The notes beneath the pieces were generated by a model. It saw only the letters and a list, made by a program, of their open reading frames with translations. It was not told where the DNA came from and searched no databases. From positions 1 to 64,000 of the forward strand of contig CM082593.2 of assembly GCA_040954595.2 (NCBI GenBank): a stretch of 64,000 nt of DNA. The letters run 5' to 3'. The position numbers and the translations under genes were made by a program. Source of the stretch: Balanoglossus misakiensis. Its lineage: Eukaryota > Hemichordata. Below, piece after piece: positions 51,801 through 63,898 of the stretch. The stretch's first letter is position 1. Each line of letters opens with the position of its first letter.

Positions 51801-54800
51801 CCTTTTCACGATTTTCCACTGTTCTTGGGACAGATTTAATTTCATACTATACATGTAGATATTAAGGATGATACCCAGCCGATATAAAGGGAAACATCGA
51901 AATTTTAGCAACAATACAAGTTTATTGGCTTTTTGTTGCTAAGTGTATCAGGCACCAGATACCGGTAGACAGAAAAAGTCACGACTGGCTAATATGTGCG
52001 ATTTTCAAGATTGCAATTACGGCTCCAAGATGTTATCAGCGACTCGATAAATTAAAGATGGTATAAAGATAAAAATACATGTCTGCGTAACACAATTCCA
52101 GGGGACCATATTCCTTCGACATGTTTAAAACTCTAGGTCAGAATTAAAACAAACATTGACGAAGTAATTGCATTGGGCGCACACCACCTTATTTTAAGGG
52201 TTAAACTCTCATTTATTACTCAGGAGGGGGAGTGAGTTCTAATCCCCAGGAATACTAGAAAACGCCGATAAAATAGTTTAGGCAACCGTTTTTGAATGTC
52301 AAATGTAACAGAATAGCTTGAATTTTCTCTGGTTAAGTAAAATCTGTTAAAGGGTTTGAATTTTCTTTGAGTTGGTACTCGTGCAATCATCAATCTTTGA
52401 TTTGAGAATATCGTTATACAACATTCAATACCAGGTATGACATGACATGACATGACACGACATGACATAATAATCCTTACATTTCTCTGGTGGCGTTTCA
52501 CATGTTAATTGCATCCCTAGACACCTGTTCGATCTATTTCAATAATGTTTCAGTGAACGATAAGCATATCTTGTAATAGATATGGTTTCGTATCATGTAA
52601 AGCTCAGTGATAACACGGTGGCACAGAAGTGGTAGCAACCAGTGAACATTGTTAAGTATAGCAACATCAGAATGTCTAAGAGAATTTTGTGAGACCGTAA
52701 TTAATTACACTCTTAGGCTACAAAATAAGCATAACTTGCTTATTCACCTACTTATTATGAATATCATCAAATATTAACATGATTTTGAGTAGACGGTCAA
52801 GGCCTGGACAACACTTGGACTTACTTGTTCCCAGGTAGGCTTTATATTGGATGGTCTCTTATGTCTGCAGCTGTCTGTCACAAATATGTCTAAACAAATA
52901 CGACAGTAACGCAATGACCGATAGGAGTGTTATTTCAAATGAAACCAGTCCTTAGCAACTAGATCATGACAACCGATTCAAATTTACCCATTGTAAATTA
53001 AACGAGTTTTAATTATTTGGCAACGCGCCCGGATTAAAAACAGATTAATGTCGACAGACCTCCAGCTGGATTTCTTTTGGACCAAGTTTATCGATTTTTA
53101 AAAAGGTCTGAGTTTTGACCTAATCCTTCACGTTCGCAATCAGATTGATTGCGTTTTTTGGAGCCTGCTATACGGGCCTTTTATTCCCTCCCTAACCCTC
53201 ATTCGTGCCAAGATCTATGCACAAAAGTTGATATTTAACGCTAGATCAGCTACTGCCGCCAGACACCACATCGAGAACATCATCTCCACGACGAACACAC
53301 AAAAGCGTTCCATTAAGGCATGCAGACAGAAGAGACAAATCGACCGCAAACGATTATCAAAATTGCGTTCATAGTTCTTCAAAATTTAAAAACTCATTTA
53401 ATGATCCCTAAATACTACTGATTAAAATCACAACTGTATCAAATAGAAATAGATATTTTGACTCCATTTAATCGAAAACGTCCAAACACATCCTATTAAA
53501 GTTTTCTCCCTTCTCTTTCTCAAACATACACACAAAGGCAAACACACATACACATACACACACATACGTAGACACACCTGATCTGTGACCCCACAGAGAC
53601 ATGTATTAGAGTCGATATGCAAATATTCATGTCTCTCGGGACGAGGTACCTCAGCACCACAGTCTGTCTAAATTTAGACCAAATCGCTCCAGATATAACG
53701 TCCCAAAATACCGATACGGTTTGGCACTTCTCTTTAGCTGAGGATTAACCCCGTCGCTGCACTTAACAATCACGTGACATGTCGGTAAGGGTATTAAATT
53801 AGGACGTCTATGTCATGGGTTCAAATGGGAAAGTTGGTCGAAGGAAGACATTTGATATTAAGATTATCGAAATCGAACCTGAGGCAAAAAGGAGATAAAA
53901 ATGATTGAATATGGAAGTGATTGCATGGAATCGGTCATGCGAAAGCCATAAACCAGGTGTAAAAGCGCTACATAGCAATATTTTGTCTACAAAGAAGAAT
54001 CTATCGTGAAGAATAGTAAAGAGAAACCCACCTGAACAAGGTTGGTTTATGGGCGCATTTACAGGACACTAGTCTGGCAGAAAGAAGTTTGATAAGCTAC
54101 GGTGAACCAGGCATTGGATGTAATGGGTTTATGAATAGAATGTACCGCTACTAAAAATTCCCTGGTGCGATCGTGCGTGACCTAGGGTGCAAGTCTCTTC
54201 ACGGATCTGTCATCTCCATTATCTTCTCATTAAATGTTCCATATGATGAGAACGTGTATGAAATATGCAATCCTAGTTAATATGATGTATGAACTAATTG
54301 AATTGAGAAGAGGAGCTATGATTGGAAGGGATTTGAGGGAAAAACTGGAAGTGGAAAATAAAATGCAGGGATATGCTTCCACTTCAGAAGGGGAATTTAT
54401 CATGCGTTTTAACACACTGACTTTAATAGTTGATGCTAGCTTATACATGAGTGGTATGCGGATTTTGGGAATGACCGATTATGAGGAAGCAGTATTATGT
54501 CCAATTGAGTTGTTCTGCAACCTAGTTCAGTTTTGTCGTCTAGTCTGACATTCACTTGTATTTTAAAGCATAAAGTAGCATTCAATAGAATTCAAACAAA
54601 TAGGCCTATAAAAAGCCAGGACCCCTTGAACCACATACTACAGTACTCCCACGTACCAATGAGTTGGCTTCCACTATGAAGGGAATTATGAGGGGGCTGT
54701 TACTTGAGCAAACAACACACTCCTGTGAGAACGGACTACGTGTCCTCCCAGTATCCCCTAAAATGCAATTTTTGTCCAGAGTCTGTATACACAGAACGAA

Positions 54801-57800
54801 AGACAAGCATCTATGAATGTGTATATGTTAATACCAATAAACCGGTCAAAGACACTAGCCTGGCTATAGATCTGGGTTTACATATTACTGTTCGTGCACA
54901 CGTGCCAACCGTCTCTCTAAACAAATATGTCGTGAAATTTTCTGAACCTCAATGGAGATGCTTTGCCATAAACATGATATTAGGGTTATTGGAATTTGCT
55001 GCAAAATCATCAGACCGTGTCAACTACCTGATGGCGAGGCCTGATTCGATCATCATTACAATTTAGTGCCTATGCTGAGGTCACAATTAGCCCTGTCAGC
55101 GTTGATTAATGGTAGAGAACACCGAGATATGCATGGATGAATTCAAGAAGTGGTTCTCAACAGCTATATGGAGCGACTACATCAATCTCTATTTGCATAG
55201 GATAACTTGAATCGCAGCTTCCGATTTTGAAGTTATTTCTCCATGACAACAGGGTCCCTAATGCATTGTTTTCAGAAGGAATTCGGGTGGTAGGATCGTG
55301 ACACAAGACGAATTGCCAAAGGATATGGAAATCAGTTGATAACTGACATGACATGAAGTAATATAATCTTTACACTCGGTCGATATTTTAATATCTTCAT
55401 TGGGTTGTTGGGAAAATAATGTTGTGGATGTGAGAAAATGTTATCTGAGAAGATGGGGAAACCCCACTAATATATCTACTATGGAAAGTTTGCATCGATT
55501 TTCATTCAAAGAAACTTATGAGCCTGATTCGAAAAATGTACAACTATTAAATACAAAGCTTTGACGTCATTTCGCAAACTTGCTGATCAAATTTCTTTTA
55601 TGGCGGATTGATTGGCGGTCGCAATCTGTGATCCGTAAGGCAGATTTAGGTATACAGTGGCGTCGACCTCCTTGATTGAATTTCACATATTTTCAATTGA
55701 GACACTTCACATTGATAGTGTGGTGAGGCTGATGTATCGCTTAACCTCATTGGACAGAATGCAAAGAACAGCAACAAAAGTGTATTCCCCTGCCAATGAG
55801 CGTGTAGGTCGTAATAAACGTAAAGAGAGGCGACACCTGTTGATTCAGTCACTGGGGGAATAAATCAAGCTGTTGACCTGGCAAATAAGCAGCGCCACAA
55901 ACAAGCAAAGCGTCTCGTTAAAAGCTTGATCTGTTATATCGCTGTAAGTATATAGTAGCGTTGACAATATGCCCGCGGACTAGAGATAGTAGTAATCACC
56001 ACGAAAATAAATACACCATCATCAACCGATTTTGTTTTAAAATTATAGCATGACATACCTGACGTACATGTATGTTGAACGAGAAAACAAGAACACGTTT
56101 TAACCTTTCGGTGCATTTTAGAATATCCTGTAAATTACAGCCATCGCAGACATTGCAGTTACAAAGCGATGCACTCGTAAACAATTATCATTGCGCATTT
56201 AAAATGTACAAAATGATCTCGTTCTGAAGTAAAAGGTTACAAAACACAAATGGTGAACGAAAAACAACGTGTTTTCCTCTAGTTGTTTGATGTAAGTTTG
56301 AACGAGTACGGTTAAAGGTCAACTACAACAAAGGCAAGATACACACATATCAGCCGCAGCTAAGATACACATGAGTCTTCAAGGTAGCGTTGACATGTTC
56401 TTTGTCACAGTGCTGCAAAATATCGGCCTTTAAAGTTGTCTAGTGTAATTTTTGCTCATAAAAAGTCAGCACCATAGTAAACGTGCTGGATATGGGAAGC
56501 CATGCAGTGAATACAATGATAAAACCTACCCTTACCTTAACCCTAACCCCGGTCATGTGTTTATCTGTCTGTCTATTTGTCAACATACTCTTGCTTTATG
56601 GATAAAACAGACACTTTAATCCCATTGTAAAATTTTACAGTCATATTATATTCCTTTCTTGATGACAAAAGCTGTGTTAACTAAAACTTTGCGTTTGTCA
56701 GGAATCGGAAGGAATCCCGTGAACTTCTGGACTGATCACAATTAAGAATACCTCAATAAGTGGAAGTTTGAAAATGACATTACCCTGCTTATCTTTGCTC
56801 AGTTGAAGCGGCCCATTAAACTTTCACCATTAAGCGAAAGTTTATCACAAAAACAAAAGTATATGCATGAGGACACTATACTTTATGTTATGGTTACCTC
56901 AAAGATGCCGTGTTTAACGATCATGTTAAGTACATTGTGTAAAACACACCTTTGTTATTTCTTGACTGGTATAATAACGGACATATCAAGGTCAAGTTGA
57001 ACTTAAACAGTTGGCAGGTGAGCTGCTCGTATATCCTTTCACTAAAAGATTACTTCAGCTGGTTGGTGAGAAAATACCCCACTTGGTGCAACATTTTCTG
57101 AACTCTTGCTCCACTACTCAGTGTGGAGAGCTGGTGAACGTGTCGAGTCACAAGCTACGTCATACCGGTTATATGCGTCTTTGTGAGAGACAATGTGTGC
57201 CCCACTCTCACTTCGAGACACTTGTCTTACAACTACGGTTACTTCTGAAAGGCTTTTTTATAGCCTGTCTTTCTTGCACGGCAGCATTGTTCGTTATTCA
57301 AAAAAGCAAGAATCAAGCCAATTAGATATGACAGTGAAACCTGTCAGTCCAATTATAAGACGTGACAGGCCAAGAACTTTATCACTGCCGCTCCAGTGCA
57401 ACTATAGTGCGCATTATCAGACAACTGAAAACGCATTTTGATGCCATCCGTCATTAGAACATGTCATATATGCCAGACCACCGTTCAATGCAACGTGAAT
57501 TCTTTCAGTTTGGTCGATCCACATCTAGGACTCCACAATAAGTGCGACATGTTAGTTTAGCGAAGCTGCCCAAGCCAAAATCGGGAGGTAATTTTGGAAC
57601 ACTAATTTGAGAGTCCGGACTTAAATTCAGTTTGACCATGAATCTTGCTTATATATAACTCTAGATTGAAACTCTGGAATAATTTAACTATATGCGGATT
57701 TTTTGTTCTAAAGAACTGTTACTATCCACTTTGTAAAGTCACCTGTTTCTCAGCGTTTGGTCAGTAACTCACTACGTAGTACACGCAATCGGTCTTAAAA

Positions 57801-60778
57801 GCACTTAGGGCGTATTTAGTGAAGAGTTGGAATAATATTGACAGCTCTATTAGTGTCGGCTGCTACCATGTTTAGACAACCCAGTTTTTGTCGCTGGTTC
57901 CGTGGACAGAGAGCAACGGCATCCTCAGCATGGAATGGTTTTGCAAAACAATATACAATCCAACTAAAGCGAGTGCCAAAGGTCAAGGTTTCCTGCTACA
58001 GCTTCATTGTTCAACAAGACGCCATCTTTTCATTCAGATGCTCAAACCTCAGGAGCTTATTTAATGTGAATCTTTTCCGAAGAGAAAAGTTTTGAGTTAG
58101 AGGACGCCTAAATTTGTATTGCGATTAATAAAGTACGCAGCATTACTGGTTTGCACATCAGAACATATTGACAAACATTTCTCGTTATATTCTTTCGAGA
58201 TATTACTAACGTTCCTATTTCTGGGTGCAGCTTTAATAAATATTCATTGTTACCGCTCATAAGTTGTCTGTCAATTTAAGTAAAATAATGTCTGCTTTTA
58301 ACGCCAGAAAAGATCTGCACAGACTACTAATTGAAATGGCCGGAATATCAGTGTGACTTGAAGTAATTAGCATTGAGGGTTTACATCTTTAACCCCATTT
58401 GTTGTTCTTGAGCATTTTTATCATAAAAATCACTGTCGCCACTCTCTTCCATTTATGGACATAATGCTCATGACGTGTTCAACTTTTTGTATGGAAAAAT
58501 GCTGGTAATAATATTATATAGAAGAGTCACGCATACGTTTCGAGAATAGACTGTCGACGTTTATATAGGAAATATCAAAGCCAAAGTCATACGAATACAG
58601 GGCGCCACGGGTAATTATTGCATCCGATGAAGTGAAACAGAACTCATCGACTGCGCATGTTCACAGCGTTGATCTTTTTGCCGAAGGTTTCTCTTCAGTA
58701 AAATACTCAAACAGCAACTGACCTTGGTAAATTTGTCATCAGAGTAGCTTAAAATAAGGATATCCTCGCTAACCACGATGATTATTTCCCATGCTTGCCA
58801 CAAAACATACTAATAAAGCCATAAATTGTTTTATTATGCATGTAACATATTCTGCTGAATTGGTGTATTTGCAGAGTGCACAAAAACAGGAAATGTTTTC
58901 ATCATTATTTGCACAACATGAAATGCCTCTCTGGATAAATTTGCACAAAAATTGTTTGGGGAAAAGATAGAACGAAGGCATATAAAATATAATCTGTATA
59001 ACTTTGACGTACAATGAATAACTCGGCAGAAGTTGACACGTCAACTAAAAGAACCATTCGCATCTGACCGCATGTAAACTTTTAGTGAACTGTTGTATAT
59101 GAACAGGTGTCTTTGGGTCCATGAAAATTTAATTTTACAATTTGATTTGCTAGCAAATGGATTTAGACGTAATTAGATTTAGACGTAATTAGAGACGTAT
59201 GATTTATTATTTCTTTAAAAGTGTCTCAGGCAAATAAATTAGGAGGTCGTGGGCAGAGGAAGTTATTATTGATTTAGTTGGCTAATTGAAAAAGCACTGA
59301 TAAAGGTCATGGCGCATACTATAGTATGACCTATAGGTTCTCCGCTATCATAACTTTTAGTTATCAGAACCCAGGGAAAATTTTTATGAAGTCTTATTTC
59401 TGTTCGGGATTTTTGGACGAATCATTTTGAGGTGATCCATTGCTTGATCGTTCACAAGAAAACAGCAAACGTGTATACTTCTAAAACGCAATAGTTGCTC
59501 ACACATCAACGGACTAATGCTTTAAAAACGAGGCTTTGTTCTGATTAATGATAAAAACACTTAGTTACTGTAATACAATGGATTGCTTAGACCAGTGTAA
59601 GTTTAGATCAGTGATGGTTTTTCTGAGTGGTGAAAATTACTCCTCGTCACAATGGGGCCGCAAACGCCTAACTCATTACAGAGGAATGATCATTACACTT
59701 GAAAGAGCAGCTCTGTTTTGAAATGGACCTGTTGCGTACAAATGACACGCCTCATATAATAGCTAAGGGCTTATCAAAAACAACACCCAAAAGAAAACAA
59801 CACAAGTCCGACTACACCCCATTGATATTTTCAATCATTTGCTTCCGCGCAAATAGCTTTGGAAAGCCACTCCGCATTGTACATACGGGGATTGAATACC
59901 AGTCGACATCGAATTTTCACCGTGACGTACACAACACAGGCACGATTACCAACACTGTCATCCCATATGTCACATATGTGTTCTGAGTTTTAAAACTTCA
60001 GAATAAACAAAATAATAGGCAGAGGTATTTTCAACACGGCAATAAAATATCAGCAGTCAAGAACAGCTGACCGTGCGTCAGCATTCCTTCAACCTTTCAA
60101 CCAACAACATATCAGATATATTAAAACCTCAGTATACTGATATAAATCCACATTTTGATATTATTTTCTATCCCATTTAGTTGTGTATGCTATTTCCTAA
60201 ATTTGTTTGGGGTGGGACAGAAATTGTTAGTTTAAAGTGATTTTAAAATGATAGCAACTATAAGCCCATTGCAAGCCGCCCGGAAGGTTCGTGCGGAATT
60301 TTCTGTGTTTGCGTTTTATTGCTGTGATTTATAACTTTGTGTATGATGATTTTGATATAGAAATCCTGCTATGCGCCGTGCCTCACCTAGTCACCATACT
60401 ACTTCAGAGACCAGAGCTGTGATTCAGGTCCAGGTGTGGAACCGACGGAATCCAGAAGTTATGTTAAAACTCCAATGGTTTTAATCATTAAAGAAACAAG
60501 TGTTTGTCTGCAGAAGCGATTTATCTGTCGCCGAATTTGGACTCAATGCGAGAGAAATGAACTTTGTGACAAGGCCGTACCTGTGTATGGTCTCCACTGC
60601 GCATTCTTTTCAGGTCATCCGGTGGTATTGTTGCTAACAATTCCGCCGTCCGCTCGAAGTCTTTCCGCATAATCGCTCCGTAAAGAATCGTCCTCTGCTC
60701 GCCGATGGTCGATTGACGGCGCTTGCCATCGTCGCCTTCGGAAGCAGAGATAGCGTCCTCTACTTTGGAGGACGCCAT
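32298..60778 (-). CDS. Six-exon gene: ankyrin-repeat, death-domain-like protein with long basic Ser-rich tail (858 aa)
   Basis: Joined exons, in order: 60581-60778, 48852-48950, 39955-40065, 35500-35679, 34122-34542, 32298-33865. All introns are GT...AG and all phases agree (0,0,0,0,1), giving one frame from ATG to TAA. Residues ~30-136 hold two to three ankyrin repeats, with the LSILHAAVETGSVEIVELLL and GRSPLDIAK signatures. Residues ~257-345 look like a six-helix death-domain fold, with W274, LGF, DIMDL and W311 followed by an AL helix. The C-terminal ~500 residues are basic and Ser/Pro-rich. The combination suggests a cytoplasmic adaptor using ankyrin and death-fold contacts; no enzyme motif is seen. 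I recognise no named orthologue. The 5' UTR and distal promoter are not defined. Confidence 0.85.
33866..34121 (-). other. Intron 5 (256 bp)
   Basis: This is a phase-1 intron with GTAAGT donor and TTTTCCAG acceptor. It contains a run of 14 C on the transcript strand (14 G at 34048-34061), ~60 bases after the donor. Confidence 0.85.
34122..34542 (-). CDS. Exon 5: death-domain-like fold (residues 197-336, plus first base of 337)
   Basis: The acceptor is TTCTTAGTTTTAAG; the nearer TTCTTAG would break phase, so the second AG is chosen, with moderate confidence. The donor is GTCG followed by GTAAGT. Residues 197-256 (LNGDGLLAMYETDSHANCRI and onward) are unassigned. From ~257 the sequence TRDAVFAFLKRRLSNKYWKD leads to VLGF, DIMDL, LEECIVQGLQSW and GILFGAL. 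The spacing and hydrophobic pattern match death-domain helices 1-6, including the W at the end of helix 5. Confidence 0.82.
34543..35499 (-). other. Intron 4 (957 bp)
   Basis: This is a phase-0 intron. It holds open frames of up to 147 codons (34592-35035 minus) with no recognisable domain; the second half is AT-rich. No additional exon is required by phase. Confidence 0.7.
35500..35679 (-). CDS. Exon 4: Ser/Thr-rich linker (residues 137-196)
   Basis: The acceptor is TTTTCTTGTAG and the donor GAG followed by GTAATG; 180 nt, phase 0-0. It encodes ENMVHKTSADSGVSSSSENT and then an acidic, Pro/Met-rich stretch. It looks disordered and joins the ankyrin block to the death-fold region. Like exons 2 and 3 it is symmetric and could be skipped without a frameshift. 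Confidence 0.8.
35680..39954 (-). other. Intron 3 (about 4.3 kb)
   Basis: AT-rich DNA without a recognisable gene. A short GAGAAA microsatellite lies at 35719-35745 and a GA run near 36170. Scattered open frames of 60-90 residues have no domain features. Confidence 0.75.
39955..40065 (-). CDS. Exon 3: C-terminal ankyrin repeat (residues 100-136)
   Basis: The acceptor is ACACACAG and the donor AAG followed by GTAAGA; 111 nt, phase 0-0. It reads AGRSPLDIAKTSNNEDMVKV and then a polar linker ending TKNSK. The GRSPLDIA start and the following helix continue the repeat begun by the AKDK of exon 2. The linker suggests the ankyrin block ends here. Confidence 0.88.
47315..48084. mobile_element. 756-bp foldback/MITE-like element with 86-bp TIRs and 7-bp target duplication
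   Basis: Bases 47322-47407 are the reverse complement of 47992-48077, with only the outermost base and one internal base differing. The arms begin GAGGTATTTAAGGGTGTCG and CAGGTATTTAAGGGTGTCG. CTTCAGC flanks both ends (47315-47321 and 48078-48084) and fits a 7-bp, possibly imperfect 8-9-bp, target-site duplication. The interior lacks a transposase frame and holds a tandem repeat. This is the structure of a non-autonomous DNA transposon. The superfamily cannot be fixed: the duplication length is near that of hAT (8) or Mutator (9), and the long arms favour a Mutator-like or foldback type. Confidence 0.85.
47479..47757. repeat. Internal tandem repeat of the foldback element
   Basis: ACATTTTCTACT followed by TTGCATTTCGAGG recurs at 47479, 47530, 47630 and 47745. 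GTCCGACGACATTCGGGCG and ATGATCGGGCGATCAACC each occur twice. The longest unit is about 113 bp. It contains several CGATCG and GATCG palindromes. Internal repeats of this kind are common in foldback elements. Confidence 0.8.
48852..48950 (-). CDS. Exon 2: one ankyrin repeat (residues 67-99)
   Basis: The acceptor is TTTTCCAG at 48951-48952 and the donor is AAG followed by GTAAGC. It is 99 nt, phase 0 at both ends, and encodes exactly 33 residues, the length of one ankyrin repeat. LHAA, the G-S-V-E-I-V-E-LLL helix and the trailing AKDK all fit the consensus. Its removal would leave the frame intact and delete one repeat cleanly. Confidence 0.9.
52437..52468. repeat. (CATGA)n pentanucleotide microsatellite
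   Basis: About six copies of CATGA with one CACGA variant. Confidence 0.9.
54234..58095 (+). pseudogene. Cluster of broken coding-like fragments of unknown origin
   Basis: Several plus-strand stretches look protein-like but are interrupted by stops and frame changes. Examples: 54234-54548 (ending CPIELFCNLVQFCRLV), 54704-55066 (from CNFCPESVY to NYLMARPDSIIITI), 55657-55950, where RRHLLIQSLGE stops at a GGGGG run and QAVDLANKQRHKQAKRLVKS continues in another frame, and 57011-57441. The shared orientation and shifting frames suggest a decayed insertion, either a mobile element or a processed gene. No reverse transcriptase, transposase or capsid motif is recognised, and chance cannot be excluded. 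Confidence 0.3.
60581..60778 (-). CDS. Exon 1 (start codon; residues 1-66)
   Basis: The ATG at 60778 has a strong initiation context (AAG before, G after) and reads MASSKVEDAISASEGDDGKR. The exon ends ...MRSGDHTQ at CAG followed by GTACGG, phase 0. The frame stays open upstream but without another ATG nearby, so this start is preferred. Residues ~30-60 (ILYGAIMRKDFERTAELLA) look like a degenerate capping ankyrin repeat. Acidic and Ser-rich residues precede it. Confidence 0.85.
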
Positions 60779-60870
60779 CTTGTGTGTACGCCCCGCGTTG
60801 TTTTGTAGCCACTGGTAGTCTGGTTGATCGGTGGCAGCACGGGTGGGTTCGGTCCTCAAACTGTACCGGT
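60590..60870 (-). promoter_or_regulatory. CpG-dense region over exon 1 and its immediate upstream
   Basis: CpG dinucleotides are clearly denser here (for example CGCCGTCCGCTCGAAG and CGTCGCCTTCGG) than in the AT-rich introns on either side. This fits the transcription start area of the ankyrin/death-fold gene. No TATA box at a convincing position was identified; the start site is not known. Confidence 0.4.
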
Positions 60871-63114
60871 GTGCAGCTATGTCGTGTATAACGTACGATA
60901 CCTAATAAATCCACCGTGTTTACATAGCTCAGCACTTGAACAGCCTATCACTCAGGTAAAATATTAACCACCGCTGCAGAATAAAAGGCTACAAATCTTG
61001 CCAGGATTGTCAGCGATGTGTGTGCTCACTCAAGTTGCTCAGCTCGTCCATGACCAATTTCCATGACAACTGATAACAACTAATCTTCCAGAGTTGACAC
61101 TCCTAAGACGTACACATAGTGCTCATTGCACCATGACAGTGTCATCATTACCGCGTAGTACAGCTTTGATGTTATTCAGCTCTGAGATTTGACGACGCTT
61201 CGGTGTGGTTAAACGTCTACGTGTGAATGCAACCACTTGTTGATTGCGCGACTCCATTCAACCAGTCTGGCATCTTCGCTCACGGCGTATTGCAATTCAA
61301 CAATACACGAGAGGTCTTGTATGGTGCTAAAAGAGTGTCACTCAGAACCGATGTGACATTTTTCTTTCTCAAGCAATGAATTGTTTCTTTATGAAAGTTA
61401 ATTCCAGATAGTTCATGATATATCTCCTGAGTTCCCTATTCATTTCTCTGATATCACATGAAGTTGGCCACGAAATTGTCCAGATACTTTGTTTCCAAGA
61501 TTCACCTCTAGCTGTGACAGGTGTAATCGTGAAAAGTCAGAGTTGATGGTAACTACAAAAGGTCGATACAAAATGGGTATTATTGATAAGTGCCATACAA
61601 ATTGGAATTATGTCGTCGAACCAGCTCGAGTTGACGATGCTTCATTTTCAGTCAATACATCAAGTCAAAATTTAATTTTTGACGGTTTGTACTTTCTGTT
61701 TTTGCCGCTTGCGTTAAATTTGATTTTTTCTAAGAGATTGTGAATTTTTTAAAACGAAGTGTAGCTTTTCGAGTTCACAACGTACAATCTGATCTAGGGT
61801 CTGTCAGCACAATACAAATCAGCGAAACAGAGGCAGTCGAGGTGTTTCATTTCACCAAATATATCGGACAACTTCAAAAAGGTGATCATAGAAAAGGCAA
61901 GATGTAATGATGACCTATGGCATAAAGAGCAATTAGAGGCAATAGGCCTACCCATCATCGTTATCGGCTCTCTCTCACTGTTATATAATGAACTGAACAG
62001 GTTTGAATTAATTCCAGATTAATGTCACAAGATTATCTCAGGATATTGTTTGCAATCATGCAGTTCAAATATATTGCAATTAATTTTAATCATTCTAAAA
62101 TTCCAACAACAGCATATAGTTGACTGTACCGCAAAAGCAAAAAATGTTAATTAAGCCTATAGGACCGAATTAATCATTTTGTAAGAATGCTTAAACGTTT
62201 AATTCATTGCGACCTTGTTTTAATATTCTTTTGTTTCACTGGCAGGGAAGTTCAATCTGCTGAAATGTTTAAAATTTCTGCTTCAGTACACGTGACCAGA
62301 GTGGTTTAATAACCAGATTTGTGTCAAGTTTTGAATAAAGTGGTACCAATGTTCTTATACTTATCAGTTGTGAGCAGATTGTTGCGTCATGTAAAACTCA
62401 GTCTTGCCCGAGTCCGAGTCTGAGACATTACGATAAGATTACGACATGAATTTACCTTAAATACTCTAAACGAAGCAAAAATGTCAGTGATTTTTAATGA
62501 AAACACTTCCGACGTTGGTATTGATTTTTTCATTTAGCTTTAAAGACTGGTTGTCACTGGTAACAGAGAGGTGAAAATTCCAAAGTGCCGCACGGTTTAT
62601 TGTTTTAGCTGGAAGTAGTGATCGTGACAGCGACGTTAACATGGCGTTATCGATTTCAGTATCCATCATACATTCTGTAAATGTTTTCATTACGGTCAAC
62701 AAATAAGAAAATCTGGAGAGATTAGGTTTTTTTAGTTTAGCAATTTGATATAATTAGCGGTGATTGAGCTAAGCGATGTGTTTCACCCACATGGTTTCAC
62801 CACAGTCCCTCAAGAAAGACGGTCGCGAATCGCCTATTGTTCGGACGTGTGAACGAGAGGATTAGCTGTAGGATGCGCATTATGGTCACGTGACCATCTT
62901 AGAGTTGCGCTTTTTCCTTGGAAGCAAGTGACAGTCGCACTACTATCTACGGTGATTTTCCCGATATGTCAGTTATGTTTCAAGAATATTCCAATTCAGT
63001 GCATTAAATTCATTCGACATGTTTTTACATACAAGGGAAGTGCACATTTTGTGTATCAAATCGCTTCTTGTAGCACTCACGGGCGTTGTCATTTTCAAGG
63101 TGGATTGTGGGCAT
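60871..63114. other. Upstream intergenic DNA, nothing assigned
   Basis: AT-rich sequence with short frames lacking domains. No RNA gene, repeat array or splice-supported exon was recognised. Confidence 0.5.
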
Positions 63115-63516
63115 ACACATTTTGCGGGCGTTTCTGGGACCGCTTTATTTTTGACCCTATTTTTCGATGTTTTTTTCTCGATAACTGTTACCAAAAGCTA
63201 TGTATGTTAACTCCAATATATAAGGTGTTAGGCAACTATATCGAAAATGAACGTTCTATTATACTTGAGCAGAAATCGGTCATTTGCATCGCTGTTTGAT
63301 TTTACACTGAAACAAACACATTTTGAGGGCGTTTCTGGGACCGCTTTATTTTCTGACCCTTTTTTCGATGCTTTTTTCTCGATTAATGTTACCAAAAGCT
63401 ATGTATGTTAACTCCAATATATAAGGTGTTAGGCAACTATATCGAAAATGAACGTTCTATTATACTTTCGCAGAAATCGGTCACTTGCTTCGATGTTTGA
63501 TTTTACACTGAAACAA
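63115..63516. repeat. Tandem duplication, 2 x 201 bp
   Basis: Bases 63115-63315 are repeated at 63316-63516. Both copies run from ACACATTTTG through GGGCGTTTCTGGGACCGC, AAAAGCTATGTATGTTAACT and GGTGTTAGGCAACTATATCG to TTTTACACTGAAACAA. Compensating one-base indels and scattered substitutions separate the copies. The frame at 62928-63299 overlaps the first copy and is not conserved in the second. Confidence 0.95.
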
Positions 63517-63898
63517 ATGGTGGCCTAATGTAAATAAGGTGGCTTCAAAATGAAATGGGCGATTTTTCATTCTCTTGATCATGCTAAGTCTTGTATTGGT
63601 TTTGGTGATCTTTAGTACTAAATTCTTGAGCTATCAGGCCATGACTAGTGACATATAAATGTTCAACTTTTATGAAAAATGCAAAACCATTTTCGAGCGA
63701 GCGAGCGCTTTCCAAGATGGCAGTGTGCATCGGGTGTGTTCATTATGCTTCAAGTGTGTCGTTTTTAACCCTTCGAAAATGTGTTTTTCAAATTCGATAG
63801 CCATTGTCAATCTTCTAGTTTACTATAATGTTGCCAAAGTGTTTAATGTTACCGAGAAAATTGTATTAAAATTCCATGTTGCTTTTTGAGCTGCACAG

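Larger units (their letters stand above)
48951..60580 (-). other. Intron 1 (about 11.6 kb)
   Basis: This is a long first intron. It is mainly unique AT-rich DNA, with a CATGA pentamer run at 52437-52468, a CA-rich stretch near 53527-53573 and the plus-strand coding-like fragments at 54234-58095. Long first introns often hold enhancers, but no specific regulatory element can be demonstrated. Confidence 0.75.

Noticed and set aside
53099-53374. About 90 open plus-strand codons including AKIYAQKLIFNARSATAARH
   Set aside because: No start codon near its beginning and no convincing acceptor; an open run of this length is not exceptional in the ~30 kb examined. It could be a mobile-element remnant but support is too thin.
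54840-55066. Possible single-stranded-DNA-binding (PC4-like) fold in the fragment GLHITVRAHVPTV and following residues
   Set aside because: Only a vague resemblance; the characteristic basic and glycine positions are absent.
56525-56552. CCCTTACC/CCCTAACC telomere-like sequence in reverse orientation
   Set aside because: Only about four degenerate units; within chance for this composition.
62928-63299. 123-codon plus-strand frame
   Set aside because: Overlaps one copy of a 201-bp duplication and is disrupted in the other copy; no domain.
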